DNA from: Leptospira licerasiae serovar Varillal str. VAR 010
Lineage (GTDB): Bacteria; Spirochaetota; Leptospiria; Leptospirales; Leptospiraceae
Assembly: GCF_000244755.1 (NCBI RefSeq)
Contig: NZ_AHOO02000006.1
Location: forward strand, 1-64,000
DNA: 64,000 nt
Direction: 5' to 3'
Of the stretch, positions 48,477-60,775 are shown one piece after another. Position 1 is the stretch's first letter; each line of letters starts with the position of its first letter. The notes under the pieces are model-generated. The model was not told where the DNA came from, searched no databases, and saw only the letters and a program-made list of their open reading frames with translations. Both the position numbers and the translations under genes were made by a program.

Positions 48477-49007
48477 TTATTTTCCGGGTGCGACACTATA
48501 TGCCGCGATTTTCATGTTCACGTCGTAGGTATTTTTATCTTGGTAAGGTTTGTTGGTTTGGAAATATTCCACCCTTGCATTTACCTTATTACCCTTATCT
48601 ATGTCATACAACACTGACATAACGTTTTCCAGAGGCACACCTCTTAAGTTCACTTCGAAAACGATTACCTGGTATTTGTTTTTATCGATTAGTTTTGCTG
48701 GAATAGGTCTCATCGTCGAGATCCTATCCTTTACGCCGTTATCCGAAAAGATCCTTTCCAACTTTGCGGCAAATGCGCTCTGGTCATTCTCCCCTGTGTT
48801 CGAATTCTCCAAAGATCTGAAAAATAAATAGTCGGAAATTGTTTTGTCCAACTGTGCAGCAAGTCCGGGAGTATTGTTTACCGTTTCAGAAAGGTCGGTC
48901 CTGAGCCTATAAATTTTACGGACTACTAAAAATACCAACAAGACCAAGATCAGTCCGGCTGCTATCAGCAATAAAAGTTTTTCTCTAGGTTGTAATTTTT
49001 GCCACAT
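48477..49007 (-). CDS. gspM: Type II secretion system protein GspM
   Basis: A 176-residue inner-membrane platform protein. It opens with LQPREKLLLLIAAGLI, the short cytoplasmic tail and membrane helix typical of GspM, then has a ferredoxin-like periplasmic domain (VIVFEVNLRGVPLENVMSVL). It follows gspL by 12 bases. It would bind GspL in the inner-membrane assembly platform. Confidence 0.82.
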   Translation of the reverse strand: MWQKLQPREKLLLLIAAGLILVLLVFLVVRKIYRLRTDLSETVNNTPGLAAQLDKTISDYLFFRSLENSNTGENDQSAFAAKLERIFSDNGVKDRISTMRPIPAKLIDKNKYQVIVFEVNLRGVPLENVMSVLYDIDKGNKVNARVEYFQTNKPYQDKNTYDVNMKIAAYSVAPGK

Positions 49008-49019
49008 AGACGATCCCTC

Positions 49020-50636
49020 TTAATCGTTCTCTTCGATTTTAGAGGTCACCTCCATCTTGATCACAAAAGAGACTTTAAACGTTTTGAGTCCGAAATTCGG
49101 ACGGTTGCTATCTAATTTTACGTTTTTGAACATGGGAGAACGGGCCAAAGAATCCTGAACTTTTCCGATTTCAGAGATCTCATTTACTGCTCCTTGGATG
49201 GACACGGAACCGTTATCATAAGTGATACTTTGGAATAAGAACGGTTGCATTCCTGGATCAGGGAACTTTAAAGAAATCTCATGTAATACGTCCAATACGC
49301 TCGGCTTGGAGAGATATTTTCGATAGAGCTCCGTTTTTCTTTCCGCACCGTCCCTTAGGCTTTTTGCAAATTCTATAGGATCTCTATTGGAAGGAACGCT
49401 GGAACCTGTGCTGGATTTTACTTTTTCGGCTAGGATCTTATTTGCTGCGGCTAGCTTTCTTTTATCAGAAATGATCCCTAAAAAAAATACCCCGATCAAA
49501 AGAACGAATGAAACCGAACTCAAGATGATATGCGGTTTAAATATGCTTATATCGAATAAGTTCTTATTCAGTCTTTTTACGTAGGGAGTTTCCAAAAAAT
49601 CTATTTTAGCCTTTTTGGATTGGATCAGATGATAAGCCATTCCGTAACACGTGGCGAATCTATCAGGATCAGCGCTTAAAAAATCGTATCTTCTAGCTTG
49701 AATACCAAGATCTTCTCCCAAAAAGGATTCCAGATCCTTGATCTTACTACCTTCTCCCGAAAGATAGATCGCTTCCGGTCTTTCCGTTTCCTCCAAGGAA
49801 AGGAAACTTCTGCGAACTTCTTCGCTTAAAGAGGTGAAAAATTCATGAGCGATCGAAAACGCCTTTTTGATATCCGCGACTTTGAGTTTGTATTCTTTTG
49901 CGAATAAGTTCAAACCGTCCTCGGGAGAATGAAACGGTTCGTATTGGATGCTTGTCTTTAAAGCTTCCGCCTTATCTCTAGGAATTTTTAGACCTTTTGC
50001 AATTTCTTCAGTGAGAGTGTCTCCACCCACGGAAAGAAAACGAGTATGAGCGATCTTTCCATCCTTTGTGACATTCAAGATAGATTTTTTACCGCCAATA
50101 TCCAACTGAGCAACGTTTGCAAATTGGATCTCTTTATGTAAATGTTTAGAAATTATCGAGCCTAAACATACTGAATCCACAAAGATCCCTCGGAATACAA
50201 GGCTGGAATCTAAAAAGGGAGACGCTAAAGTATCGAATTCGGAATGATGAGAAGTATAAGTGATTACGTCCGATTTTTCTTGATCGATCCTCCAGATGGA
50301 TCCCAATACTTCTACCGTTTCCATAGGAAACGGTACTCTACTTTCTATTTCGAATGGGATCACTTCTCGTACCGCTTTTTCGGTGGTTAAAGGAATGGAG
50401 ATCTCTCTTACGAAAAGTTTATCTAAAGATAGACAAAGTACGATTGCATGTTCTTCCGCAAAATAGGTGTTTATGAAACGAAGTATATTTGTTTCATACT
50501 CCTTTTCTTCCATTCTGGAAATGGGCATAGACTCCGCCCTAAGCAGAGTCAGATTCCCTGCCACCCTCTGGAATAGTACACCCTTTACCGAATTTGTACC
50601 GTAATCCACGGTTAAAAACTTTTCGTATAAGAACAT
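49020..50636 (-). CDS. gspL: Type II secretion system protein GspL (PilM-like head, PilN-like tail)
   Basis: A 538-residue protein linking ATPase GspE to the inner-membrane platform. The N-terminal part is an actin/PilM-like fold (FLTVDYGTNSVKGVLFQ, LDIGGKKSILNVTKDGKIAH, IYLSGEGSKIKDLESFLGED). One membrane helix (HIILSSVSFVLLIGVFFLGI) is followed by a coiled and PilN-like periplasmic part that ends the protein. The full single-chain layout is normal for GspL. Its start shares a base with the gspK stop. Confidence 0.85.
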   Translation of the reverse strand: MFLYEKFLTVDYGTNSVKGVLFQRVAGNLTLLRAESMPISRMEEKEYETNILRFINTYFAEEHAIVLCLSLDKLFVREISIPLTTEKAVREVIPFEIESRVPFPMETVEVLGSIWRIDQEKSDVITYTSHHSEFDTLASPFLDSSLVFRGIFVDSVCLGSIISKHLHKEIQFANVAQLDIGGKKSILNVTKDGKIAHTRFLSVGGDTLTEEIAKGLKIPRDKAEALKTSIQYEPFHSPEDGLNLFAKEYKLKVADIKKAFSIAHEFFTSLSEEVRRSFLSLEETERPEAIYLSGEGSKIKDLESFLGEDLGIQARRYDFLSADPDRFATCYGMAYHLIQSKKAKIDFLETPYVKRLNKNLFDISIFKPHIILSSVSFVLLIGVFFLGIISDKRKLAAANKILAEKVKSSTGSSVPSNRDPIEFAKSLRDGAERKTELYRKYLSKPSVLDVLHEISLKFPDPGMQPFLFQSITYDNGSVSIQGAVNEISEIGKVQDSLARSPMFKNVKLDSNRPNFGLKTFKVSFVIKMEVTSKIEEND

Positions 50637-51766
50637 TAATCTTCTCTATAATATAGCATCAGGTTATTGGTCAGGTCAAAAATACCGGTGATCCTACGGA
50701 CGATTTTAGGTCCTTTCATAACATCGGAACTTTTTTTACTATTATAGTTTCTTTCTACTTCCCCGACAGCGGTGATCCGGAATATTTCCCCTTTCGTTTT
50801 GATCCTTCCACCGGAAACGTCGGTTCCTTCTCCTGCTAATTCTTTGTAGAGAGAAAGTCCGCCTACGGACGGTACCTGGAATTCTGGGATGGTCTCCAGG
50901 TCCTTAATTTCCTTTAGGTAACCGCCCTTTTTGATCTTCATTTTCATGATCTGAAGAACGGACTGGCGGTTCATAAAATCGGATAGAGACATTAAAACGA
51001 AGTACGGCGCGGCGTTCAAGTTGATTCTATCGTCGTAGTTTCTCTGGAAGGGAACAAATGCGGTCAAATTATTTGCCAGAACGAAATCAGACTCCCCGAT
51101 CAGACTTTTTTCCTCGTCGGACATAAAATCTTTGGAATATTTTTGCTCATAGTCCGGGGGTTTTTGAGAGCCATACACTATTTTAGGATCGAATCCTTTT
51201 ACGGAAGTTAGCTCGGAAAGGGAATACATGTACCCGTTTTTGATCTTTCTAGGCGGGGTCAGTTTTTCATAATAGGAAATTTCAAAATTCCCCTGGCTAT
51301 CATCATCCAACCAATCCACTACCGGATTGAAAAGGTCCTTCTTCATTCCCAAACGTTCTAGAAGACGCCCTGCCATTTCTTGGTTTCTTAAATTCAGTTC
51401 CTTTGTGTCCGCATTGAAGATGGAATTTATATTAATTTTTCCATCTTCCCCTTGGATCTTATAATAGATCCATCCTCCTCCCATTGGGACCGGTGGAGGA
51501 TTAAGGCCTATCCCTGATTGGTAAAGTTGTTCCTCGGGGATCTTTCTGAGTGCCGCCAATGCTCCTTGGAATCCGGCTTTCGCTAAAAGAGAAGCCTTAA
51601 ATCCGGACATTTCTCCTTGAGAAATTTTATACTCCGCCATGGATCTTTCCGCAAAATCTAAGGTAGTGGTTAATGCAGCTACACCTATGCCCCCGACTAA
51701 GAGCATGACGATCGCTCCCCTTCTTCTGGAGAATCTTGTGCATTTTAAACCAAGACCTGGATTCAT
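50636..51766 (-). CDS. gspK: Type II secretion minor pseudopilin GspK
   Basis: The pseudopilus tip subunit, 376 residues. N-terminal RRRGAIVMLLVGGIGVAALT is a pseudopilin helix; as usual for GspK the glutamate at +5 is missing. The large globular domain has the helical insert seen in GspK (MAGRLLERLGMKKDLFNPVV, WLDDDSQGNFEISYYEKL) and helix-hairpin-type YSLSELTSVKGFDPKIVYGS. It overlaps gspJ by four bases. Confidence 0.88.
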   Translation of the reverse strand: MNPGLGLKCTRFSRRRGAIVMLLVGGIGVAALTTTLDFAERSMAEYKISQGEMSGFKASLLAKAGFQGALAALRKIPEEQLYQSGIGLNPPPVPMGGGWIYYKIQGEDGKININSIFNADTKELNLRNQEMAGRLLERLGMKKDLFNPVVDWLDDDSQGNFEISYYEKLTPPRKIKNGYMYSLSELTSVKGFDPKIVYGSQKPPDYEQKYSKDFMSDEEKSLIGESDFVLANNLTAFVPFQRNYDDRINLNAAPYFVLMSLSDFMNRQSVLQIMKMKIKKGGYLKEIKDLETIPEFQVPSVGGLSLYKELAGEGTDVSGGRIKTKGEIFRITAVGEVERNYNSKKSSDVMKGPKIVRRITGIFDLTNNLMLYYRED

Positions 51767-52458
51767 TTCATAAGCATCCCTGGGAAGGCAAGAGTTTCGA
51801 ATCTTCTCTCCTTGTTTCCCATATTCGCGATGATCTCAATTCGTATAAGTCGGGGAATACTTTTCCTTTGGAAGGAATCCCATTCTTCTTCCCATTCTTT
51901 TCCGGTTTTGGAAAATTTAAAGGAGAGAGATTTTACATTATCCAATAATTCGTATTCTTGTCCGCCTACGAACGGATAACGGTCCACGATCTCGTCTTCT
52001 CTTCTCATCAATGTATAATAATCAGTACCGTCTTTTTGTTTCAGATAATATTCTACTTCCCTTACTTCGGGAAGTGCAACTTCTTCCGAGTTGGGATGGA
52101 CCGCTGCGAATACTATAAAATGATCCTTAGTACTTTCGCCCGGGTGTCTTGGGCCGTCTTCCGATTTGCGTCCTTTTCTACTTACAAAGACCAGATTTTT
52201 TTCCGTTTGGAAATAGAATGCCATGGTCAATGTGCTTCGGATATTTTCGATAACGGAGATCGCCTTTTCCCTGTCTACACCTTCCGTGCCTGAAGTGGGA
52301 CGAGTGACTTTTAGAATGGTTGCGTAAGTCCCGAATACCATTCCGAGTAGAACTCCTAATAATGCGGCAACAATGGTCAATTCGATCAGGGTGAATCCGG
52401 ATCTTCTTCTTTTTCGAAGCAACTTAAGAGAAGTTGAATGTAGAGAAAAAGATCCCAT
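51763..52458 (-). CDS. gspJ: Type II secretion minor pseudopilin GspJ
   Basis: A 231-residue pseudopilin with the prepilin-peptidase site RRRSGFTLIELTIVAALLG (cleavage after the glycine, E at +5) and a beta-rich globular part (FVVEYYLKQK-like REVEYYLKQKDGTDYYTLMR). It follows gspI by one base and overlaps gspK. It would form part of the tip complex with GspI and GspK. Confidence 0.87.
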   Translation of the reverse strand: MGSFSLHSTSLKLLRKRRRSGFTLIELTIVAALLGVLLGMVFGTYATILKVTRPTSGTEGVDREKAISVIENIRSTLTMAFYFQTEKNLVFVSRKGRKSEDGPRHPGESTKDHFIVFAAVHPNSEEVALPEVREVEYYLKQKDGTDYYTLMRREDEIVDRYPFVGGQEYELLDNVKSLSFKFSKTGKEWEEEWDSFQRKSIPRLIRIEIIANMGNKERRFETLAFPGMLMK

Positions 52459-52459
52459 A

Positions 52460-53008
52460 TCAGTTCATTCTCGCCTTATAGGTCTCGATCGTGTATTGTT
52501 CTTTTACCGGAATTCCTTGGTTATCTCTTCCGCCTGTAGGATATTCTATCGTTACATAAATATGAAATACTGCTATGAGTCCGCCGGTAGCAGAACCTTG
52601 GTTATTACCTGTTCTTTTTGCTATCAGTTGGTTCATGCTGGAGTTCGCACCTCCTAACAGATCTTCCGGTTTTTTACCGCTATCCTTTCCCGCCATTTTC
52701 AGAAGGTCTAAATTCTCTTCTTTGATGATTGTAGTGAATTTCCAATCTTGGTAACCGGGAATATCTCCGGAACTAGTGTCTGCTTGAAGAATGGTGGCGG
52801 AATCTATTTGGGCCATTTTGATCTTGGCTAAATGGGTAGCCTCCATTTGTAATGCGGCCACTTTTTTTAAACGTATTCCCTCGGAAACTACCATCAATAC
52901 ATAGAGAAGCCAACCTGCAGCGAGTGCAAACGCCAAGGTCATTTCTAAAATAGTAAAACCATGTCTCTTCTTAAGAGGGTTCTTTCTTTTAAAACTTACT
53001 CGTGCCAT
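52460..53008 (-). CDS. gspI: Type II secretion minor pseudopilin GspI
   Basis: A 182-residue pseudopilin: KKRHGFTILEMTLAFALAAG with the methionine-free leader and E at +5, then a small globular domain with a glycine/glutamine-rich loop (GNNQGSATGGLIAVFHIYVT). Its start overlaps gspH by 20 bases. Place in gspGHIJK order supports the assignment over GspH or GspJ. Confidence 0.83.
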   Translation of the reverse strand: MARVSFKRKNPLKKRHGFTILEMTLAFALAAGWLLYVLMVVSEGIRLKKVAALQMEATHLAKIKMAQIDSATILQADTSSGDIPGYQDWKFTTIIKEENLDLLKMAGKDSGKKPEDLLGGANSSMNQLIAKRTGNNQGSATGGLIAVFHIYVTIEYPTGGRDNQGIPVKEQYTIETYKARMN

Positions 53009-53558
53009 ATTGCTCGCTACGTTTGTATTCTTCCAATTGTTCCTTGGAAACGGTCACTTCCCCGTCCTCTATTTCCGATTTCCCGCCATAACGTTTGATA
53101 ATGAGGGTCCTCGTGATTTCCGGGTCCGGACCTAAATGAATATAAAAATCTTCAGCAACCGCCATCGGAGAGAAAGGAATTCGGACCTTTCCTGTATTGT
53201 ATCTATAACCTCTTCCATCCATCACATCTACGATCGCGGAAGAACTTGGAAGTTCTCTATCCTTAAATACTGGAACTTCTTTCATACCGGTCTCATCTCT
53301 TTCGATGTCGATGATGGTATACGTTTCCGTGTCCACATTTAACTCTAGATAGACTGTTCTTTGATTTATTTTGGCCCTTCTAAAACAGAAGTTCACAACG
53401 TCATGCAATAACATCGCTTCTTCTTGGGCGCCTGGTGTGAGTAAATTGACTATGGAAGGAAGCACAAGAGCGAACATTACTCCGATCAGGAATACTGCGA
53501 CTCCCAATTCGATCAATGTGAAGCCGGAACGGATCCGGCCTTTCGCTCTTGGGCCCAC
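52989..53558 (-). CDS. gspH: Type II secretion minor pseudopilin GspH
   Basis: A 189-residue pseudopilin with site RIRSGFTLIELGVAVFLIG and a GspH-like C-terminal domain of alternating strands (RTVYLELNVDTETYTIID, YNTGKVRIPFSPMAVAEDFY). It starts four bases after the gspG stop. Function: minor pseudopilin initiating or capping the pseudopilus. Confidence 0.83.
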   Translation of the reverse strand: MGPRAKGRIRSGFTLIELGVAVFLIGVMFALVLPSIVNLLTPGAQEEAMLLHDVVNFCFRRAKINQRTVYLELNVDTETYTIIDIERDETGMKEVPVFKDRELPSSSAIVDVMDGRGYRYNTGKVRIPFSPMAVAEDFYIHLGPDPEITRTLIIKRYGGKSEIEDGEVTVSKEQLEEYKRSEQYGTSKF

Positions 53559-53562
53559 TAGT

Positions 53563-54045
53563 TTATTTTTTAGCGCCTGATGCAGAAGTGAATTGAGGCG
53601 GATATTGTTCTTCTTTAGTGATATCGAAGTCCGAATTCAAACCTTCTCCACCTTCCACTTTATCTTGGCCAAAAGTGATGATTTGGATCTCTCCCGCTCC
53701 GTCGTATCTGAGTTTGTACGGGTTTTTCCAAGGGTCATTGATAGAATCCTTGCTGCTTACCATAGGGATCCAGTTTTCAGGAATTTCTCCCGTGGTCGGT
53801 CTTTCTACTAACGCATCCAAACCTTGCTCTTCGCTAGGATAACTTCCGAATTTAGAAGCGTATCTTTCCAAGTGTAGTCTAAGTTCTTGTTTATCTTTTT
53901 TGATCTTCATCTTTGCTGTTTCGATGCTCACTCCACCGAAATCAACACTGACAAGAATGATAGTCATCAAAGCACCTAAAATGGCGACAACGATCGCTAA
54001 TTCGATAAGAGTGAATCCTTTTCTCCGTTTGTTTCCCGTTTTCAA
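53563..54045 (-). CDS. gspG: Type II secretion major pseudopilin GspG
   Basis: The main pseudopilus subunit, 160 residues. RRKGFTLIELAIVVAILGAL is the N-terminal helix with E at +5. The GspG signature follows: YASKFGSYPSEEQGLDALVE and DPWKNPYKLRYDG, including the calcium-loop region typical of the family, then FGQDKVEGGEGLNSDFDITK. It lies 23 bases after gspF. Confidence 0.94.
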   Translation of the reverse strand: MKTGNKRRKGFTLIELAIVVAILGALMTIILVSVDFGGVSIETAKMKIKKDKQELRLHLERYASKFGSYPSEEQGLDALVERPTTGEIPENWIPMVSSKDSINDPWKNPYKLRYDGAGEIQIITFGQDKVEGGEGLNSDFDITKEEQYPPQFTSASGAKK

Positions 54046-54068
54046 AGTCGGTTCTCCTATTTCTATTG

Positions 54069-55295
54069 TTATATACCTTGCAAGTTTTGGGTCAAGCTGA
54101 ACATCGGAACGATGATCGCCGCCATAATGATACCGATCGCAAAACCCATAAAAACAAGCATCAAAGGTTCGATCGCCTGGGTTGCATTTTTTAATGCGGA
54201 ATCCACCTCTTGGTCGTAGATTTCCGCAAGCTTATTCAACATCTCCGGGACCCTGTCCGAAACTTCTCCGGCAGACATCATTCCTAATACTAGTTGTGGT
54301 AATATCTCAGACCCAGTGAATGACGTAGAAAGTTTCTCACCTTCCCGAATTCTTTCGCAAGCATTTCGAATTTCTTGTCCGAAAACCGAATGATTAACGA
54401 TTTGTTCCACTATTTGGAGAGAAGTAATGAGTGGTACCCTATTTGTAAGAAGTATTCCTAAATTTCTCGCAAAATTGGATATAAGCACCTTTTTATTGAG
54501 TGTTCGAATGATCGGAATTCTCAAAACGAACTTCTCCCATTTTTCCTTTCCTTCCGGAGTGGATTTATAAAAGAAAAATCCCACAACTCCGGCACCTATC
54601 ATAGGAAAGATCAAAAACCAATAGCCGGTAAGAAGTCTGGAGCTTCCGATCACGATCCTGGTAATTACAGGAAGTGTTGCGTTGAACTCTACGAATAGAT
54701 GTTCTATCTGAGGAACGACTGTGGTAAGAAGGAATATGATCACGATCTGTAATAGGCAGAAAATAATTCCCGGATAAACAAGAGCGGTGGTGACCTTACC
54801 TTTTAACTGTAGGTTTTTTTCTTCCATCTCTGCAAGACGCATGAGTGCGGTTTCGTAATCACCCGTTCTTTCTCCTACGGAAACAAGAGAAGGATACTGA
54901 TTTGGAAAAACATCCGGATGTTTTCTCATCGAATCGGATAAAGAACTTCCTTCGGTAATATCCGCTTGCATTGCGATCACTACTTTGCGGAACACTTCGT
55001 GGTCGGTCTGTTCTATGATACTGGAAAGCGATTTGTCTAACGGAATACCCGCGCCCAAAAGAGTTCCGAGCTGTCTTGAAAAAAGACCAATGATCTTTTT
55101 AGGAACTCTATAGAGGAGTCTAGCTAAGAACGGAAAAAGTTCTCTGTCCTTTCTTTCCGCATCTTCGGAAATCTGGCGAACGTAAAAACCTTTTCCCTTA
55201 AGTTTTGCTCTAGCGGACTGGATATTCGGGGCGTCTATAATCCCCTTCTCTTCCTTTCCTTTTTTGTTAAACGCAGTATAAGTATAAAGTGCCAT
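54069..55295 (-). CDS. gspF: Type II secretion inner-membrane protein GspF
   Basis: Platform protein of 408 residues with two GspF domains. LGTLLGAGIPLDKSLSSIIE and NLGILLTNRVPLITSLQIVE open them, and GMMSAGEVSDRVPEMLNKLA marks the second. Three membrane helices are visible. It starts 11 bases after gspE and feeds into gspG. Confidence 0.93.
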   Translation of the reverse strand: MALYTYTAFNKKGKEEKGIIDAPNIQSARAKLKGKGFYVRQISEDAERKDRELFPFLARLLYRVPKKIIGLFSRQLGTLLGAGIPLDKSLSSIIEQTDHEVFRKVVIAMQADITEGSSLSDSMRKHPDVFPNQYPSLVSVGERTGDYETALMRLAEMEEKNLQLKGKVTTALVYPGIIFCLLQIVIIFLLTTVVPQIEHLFVEFNATLPVITRIVIGSSRLLTGYWFLIFPMIGAGVVGFFFYKSTPEGKEKWEKFVLRIPIIRTLNKKVLISNFARNLGILLTNRVPLITSLQIVEQIVNHSVFGQEIRNACERIREGEKLSTSFTGSEILPQLVLGMMSAGEVSDRVPEMLNKLAEIYDQEVDSALKNATQAIEPLMLVFMGFAIGIIMAAIIVPMFSLTQNLQGI

Positions 55296-55306
55296 GGAAG
55301 GAAAAC

Positions 55307-56980
55307 TTAGGTAACTCTTAGAACTTCATCCGGGGTGGTAACTCCATCCAATACTTTTCGGATCCCATAATCTCTCATGGTTGCAAATCCGTTTTCTAAA
55401 GCGATATCATTGATCTTATTGGTGTCCGATCCTGCGAGAATTGCGTTTTTGATCGGAGTATTGATGATCAGAAGTTCGTAAACCCCAGTTCTTCCCTTAA
55501 ACCCTGTGTTCATACAATGAGAACAACCTTTTCCCTTGTATAAAACTCCGCCTTTCAGATCCTTTTTGGAAATTCCGATAGATTCCAACTCCTGAGGAGT
55601 TGGTTTGTAGGAAATTTTACATTCTTTGCATATAGTTCTTACAAGTCGCTGGGCCATAAATCCCAATACCGTGGAAGTGATCAGATAAGGTTCAATTCCC
55701 ATATCCACAAGCCTTGTCGCTGCGGATGCTGCATCATTTGTGTGTAAAGTAGAGAAAACTAAGTGACCTGTTAAGGAAGCTTGGATCGCGATCCTTGCAG
55801 TTTCCTCATCCCGGATCTCCCCCACCATGATTACATCCGGGTCCTGACGTAAAATGGCTCTTAGGCCGGTTGCAAATGTGAGGCCGATCTTCTCCTGCAT
55901 CTGCATCTGGGAAACACCGTCTATTTGGTATTCCACTGGGTCTTCGCAGGTGATGATATTTCTTTCTTCGGTATTCAGCTCGGTCAAAGCGGAATACAAT
56001 GTTGTGGATTTTCCGGATCCAGTCGGACCGGTTACTAAGACAATTCCGTGGGGTTGGTAGATTAGAGTGCGAAGTGTTTTGATAAGATCCGGATAAAATC
56101 CCATGGTCTCCAAGGAATATTTTTGATCGGTCTTGTTCAAGAGACGCATAACGATACGTTCTCCGAATTGGCAAGGTATGGTGGAAACCCGGATATCCAC
56201 ATCCTTTCCCGCAAGTCTGAGTTTGATCCTACCGTCTTGAGGTAATCTATTTTCTGCGATGTTCAAGTTGGACATGATCTTAATACGGGAAGTGATTCCC
56301 GCATGATAAGACTTGGGAGGGGTTAATACGTTATGAAGAATGCCGTCTATCCTGTAACGAACGACTAGGCTTTTTTCGTACGGTTCTACGTGAATATCCG
56401 AAGCTCTCTCGTTTACCGCCTGAGAAAGTATCACGTTCACCATCTTGATGATAGGAGCGTCGTCCGAAAGATCGATTGTTTCGTTATCGAAACCTTCTGC
56501 AAGTTCTGAGAAACTACCCTCCATTTCATTCAACATATCTTTCGCTGCGGCGGAAGTATTGTCGAACTGGGAATGGATGAGCCTCATTACTTCAGGCTCC
56601 GGAGCAAGTATGAATTCTATTTTAAATTCTTTTAATGCAGAACGTACATCGTCCATCGGGTGAAGATCCGTAGGATCGGACACCGCGATTTTAACGTTCT
56701 TCTTATGTAATTCGAAAGGAACTATTTTACTTTTTTGGATGAGCTTAAGAGGAATGCGGTCGTAAACCTCTTCCATTCCTTTGAATTCCAGTTTTTCCCG
56801 GAATTCCATTTTGTAAAGTCTGGCCATCGCTTTAAGAACGTCTACTTCTCCTGCGATCCCTTTTTTCTGAAGAATATGTCCTAGGGGTAAATGATTCTTT
56901 TTTTGTAGTTTGAGAGAGTCTTCTAGATCCTTGGCGGATATGACCCCATCTTCTACGAGAATATCACCTAGAGTTTTCAC
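55307..56980 (-). CDS. gspE: Type II secretion ATPase GspE
   Basis: Cytoplasmic motor ATPase of 557 residues. An N-terminal GspE-N domain (about 1-140) is followed by the core with [20 protein letters not shown], Walker [10 protein letters not shown] (318-326), the Asp box, Walker [13 protein letters not shown] and the four-cysteine zinc site CKECKI plus CSHCMNTGF. Order and length are normal. It starts four bases after gspD. Confidence 0.97.
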   Translation of the reverse strand: MKTLGDILVEDGVISAKDLEDSLKLQKKNHLPLGHILQKKGIAGEVDVLKAMARLYKMEFREKLEFKGMEEVYDRIPLKLIQKSKIVPFELHKKNVKIAVSDPTDLHPMDDVRSALKEFKIEFILAPEPEVMRLIHSQFDNTSAAAKDMLNEMEGSFSELAEGFDNETIDLSDDAPIIKMVNVILSQAVNERASDIHVEPYEKSLVVRYRIDGILHNVLTPPKSYHAGITSRIKIMSNLNIAENRLPQDGRIKLRLAGKDVDIRVSTIPCQFGERIVMRLLNKTDQKYSLETMGFYPDLIKTLRTLIYQPHGIVLVTGPTGSGKSTTLYSALTELNTEERNIITCEDPVEYQIDGVSQMQMQEKIGLTFATGLRAILRQDPDVIMVGEIRDEETARIAIQASLTGHLVFSTLHTNDAASAATRLVDMGIEPYLITSTVLGFMAQRLVRTICKECKISYKPTPQELESIGISKKDLKGGVLYKGKGCSHCMNTGFKGRTGVYELLIINTPIKNAILAGSDTNKINDIALENGFATMRDYGIRKVLDGVTTPDEVLRVT

Positions 56981-56984
56981 TGTA

Positions 56985-58775
<1,791 letters not shown>

Positions 58776-58782
58776 TTAATCT

Positions 58783-59676
58783 CTAATTCCGGATGATGAA
58801 TTCATAGGACAATATCTTGCCCATTCTCTCTACGTCTACGGATACTTTATCGGCTGTTTTTAGGGAATTCCATATTTCCATCATTTTTACCGTATCGTTT
58901 AAGGGCATTCCGTTTACCCGTCGCACCACGTCCCCGGTCCTAGCTCCCAAAGAATAAAAAATATGATCACTGCCGATACTGTATATTTTGTAACCCGCGA
59001 TCGTGTTATTTTCCAAATAAGGACCGAACTTTCCCTTATAAAGTTCAGCTACGTTAGCTAATTTTCTATTCACATCCTGTCTGGACAGGATTTTACGGAC
59101 CGTATCTGCAGCAGGAGGTCCTCCAGGTACATCTGCCTGAGCACCTAATTTGGCTCTGGCCTCTCCCGGCGTTTGGCCAATCTCAACTTTGATAGATTGG
59201 CCTCCTTTTTCTAGGACAACATGGTTGAGAAGAATGGACTTTACCTTGTATCCGCCTACTACTTCTCCCATTGCGAACTCTTCCGCGTTTTGTTTTCCTT
59301 TTTCCAAAATAGTAACTCGGGCAAAACTCCAGTGACCGCTTAAGGTTCCGGTGACTCTCATTTCTTCGCCTTCTCCTGTATCCGGAGGAGCGCCTGGGGT
59401 TCCGTCTACGCCAACAGGAGTTTCTCCCGGTGGTGGAGCTAAACTTCCTCTAAATAAAGAGCCTGTTACCATTTCCTTGGACATTTCGATCGTAATCGAA
59501 TTCTCTGCTACGGGTCTTCTGGGTGCTGCAGTAGAGGAACCGGCTTGAACATCAGGGGTCAGAAAAAGTAAAAGTATCCCCCTACAAAGATATGCCAGGG
59601 AGAAGGAAAAAAATATCACGACAGGGATCAGAACATAGAATGTATGTTTTCTGAATTCGATAAAAATTGCGTTCAT
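58783..59676 (-). CDS. gspC: Type II secretion protein GspC
   Basis: First gene of the gspC-N operon, 297 residues. One membrane helix ([20 protein letters not shown]) is followed by a proline-rich linker, the HR domain ([40 protein letters not shown]) and a C-terminal PDZ-like domain ([20 protein letters not shown]). GspC links the platform to the secretin. It follows the terminator of the upstream M23 gene, so an operon promoter should lie in 59677-59711. Confidence 0.9.
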   Translation of the reverse strand: MNAIFIEFRKHTFYVLIPVVIFFSFSLAYLCRGILLLFLTPDVQAGSSTAAPRRPVAENSITIEMSKEMVTGSLFRGSLAPPPGETPVGVDGTPGAPPDTGEGEEMRVTGTLSGHWSFARVTILEKGKQNAEEFAMGEVVGGYKVKSILLNHVVLEKGGQSIKVEIGQTPGEARAKLGAQADVPGGPPAADTVRKILSRQDVNRKLANVAELYKGKFGPYLENNTIAGYKIYSIGSDHIFYSLGARTGDVVRRVNGMPLNDTVKMMEIWNSLKTADKVSVDVERMGKILSYEFIIRN

Positions 59677-59711
59677 TGCGCCCTTCGGATAGTTTCACTG
59701 ATTCAATCTAA

Positions 59712-59747
59712 AAAAGCCGGATCCAAATGGAATTGGTCCCGGCTTTT
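59712..59747 (-). terminator. Intrinsic terminator of the LysM/M23 gene
   Basis: AAAAGCCGG (59712-59720) pairs with CCGGCTTTT (59739-59747). Read on the minus strand the stem ends in a run of T residues. It is 14 bases past the M23 peptidase stop and separates it from gspC. Confidence 0.85.
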
Positions 59748-59761
59748 GAAAAGATGATCGG

Positions 59762-60775
59762 TTAAAGTTTCGCTACTTTGCCTGGGTCCAGGTTGGTAAC
59801 AATTTTTAAGGTCTTCCTGAGAGCCACCTCAGGATTGATCCTTTTTCCGTTATAGAACACCTCGAAATGGAGATGGGAACCTGTGGCGGAGCCTGTACGA
59901 CCTACGGCACCTATGACCGTGCCTGCTCTCACTTTCGTTCCCTCTTCCACTGTAATTTTAGCGCAATGCGCATACATGGTTCTATAACCGTTTGGATGAT
60001 CTATGATGACTGAATTTCCATAACCGCCATTCACTCCCGCAAAGCTTACCACTCCATCCGCCGAAGCTAAGATTGGCGCTCCTTGAGGGCCAGCCATATC
60101 TATCCCAGTATGGTAACCCCCTCCACCTGTATGGAACGGATCTTTTCTTTTGCCGTATCTGGAAGAAAATCTAGCTCCTAATACTGGAGTAATGAATACT
60201 CTTTTGTATTCAATCTTCTGACGGGAAGCGTTTCCTACTTTTACAGGAACACTTAAGCTCTGTCCTACTTTTAGAACGGAACCTTTGTTTAGCCCGTTTG
60301 CTTCCGAAATTTTAGCAGCAGTGGTCTTTAAGGATTTTGCGATCCTGAATAATGTATCCTTAGGTTTTACGATATAGGATTTTATAATAAAGCCGCTCTG
60401 GCTTACGATCTTGGAAGAAACAATCGGATTGATACTAATAAAGGAAGGAAGTTCCAAATTGGACTTATCCTTATTATAACTAAGAGAAGAATATTTATCT
60501 TCTTCCCATTCTTCCGGAGATTGGGAGAATAATTGTTTGATCTTACGCTCTTCCTTATCGGTAAAGAAGGAAGAATCCTTGTTCGCATAATCGTTGATCG
60601 CGTTTTCGTAGTTTTTGAGTGGATCGGCCGATAAAGCAGAACTAAGCATGGCGGATATAATGGGAAGGCAGAGAATCGTCCGTTTCACATATTTAATATC
60701 GGCCGCATCGGGATGCCTTCTTGAACCTAGGGGGGAACGACGGCTACTTTTTCTTTTTATATTCCGTGAGCTCAT
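59762..60775 (-). CDS. LysM and M23 peptidase envelope protein
   Basis: A 337-residue exported protein that binds and probably trims peptidoglycan. The N-terminal signal ([14 protein letters not shown]) follows a basic lead; LysM lies about 130-180 ([20 protein letters not shown]) and the LytM/M23 domain about 205-325, with zinc ligands in [11 protein letters not shown] and [12 protein letters not shown], all intact. The ATG at 60775 is used; a TTG two codons upstream is less likely. It overlaps the lipoprotein gene by 32 bases and precedes the T2SS operon, so it may help the secretin cross the cell wall. Confidence 0.85.
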   Translation of the reverse strand: MSSRNIKRKSSRRSPLGSRRHPDAADIKYVKRTILCLPIISAMLSSALSADPLKNYENAINDYANKDSSFFTDKEERKIKQLFSQSPEEWEEDKYSSLSYNKDKSNLELPSFISINPIVSSKIVSQSGFIIKSYIVKPKDTLFRIAKSLKTTAAKISEANGLNKGSVLKVGQSLSVPVKVGNASRQKIEYKRVFITPVLGARFSSRYGKRKDPFHTGGGGYHTGIDMAGPQGAPILASADGVVSFAGVNGGYGNSVIIDHPNGYRTMYAHCAKITVEEGTKVRAGTVIGAVGRTGSATGSHLHFEVFYNGKRINPEVALRKTLKIVTNLDPGKVAKL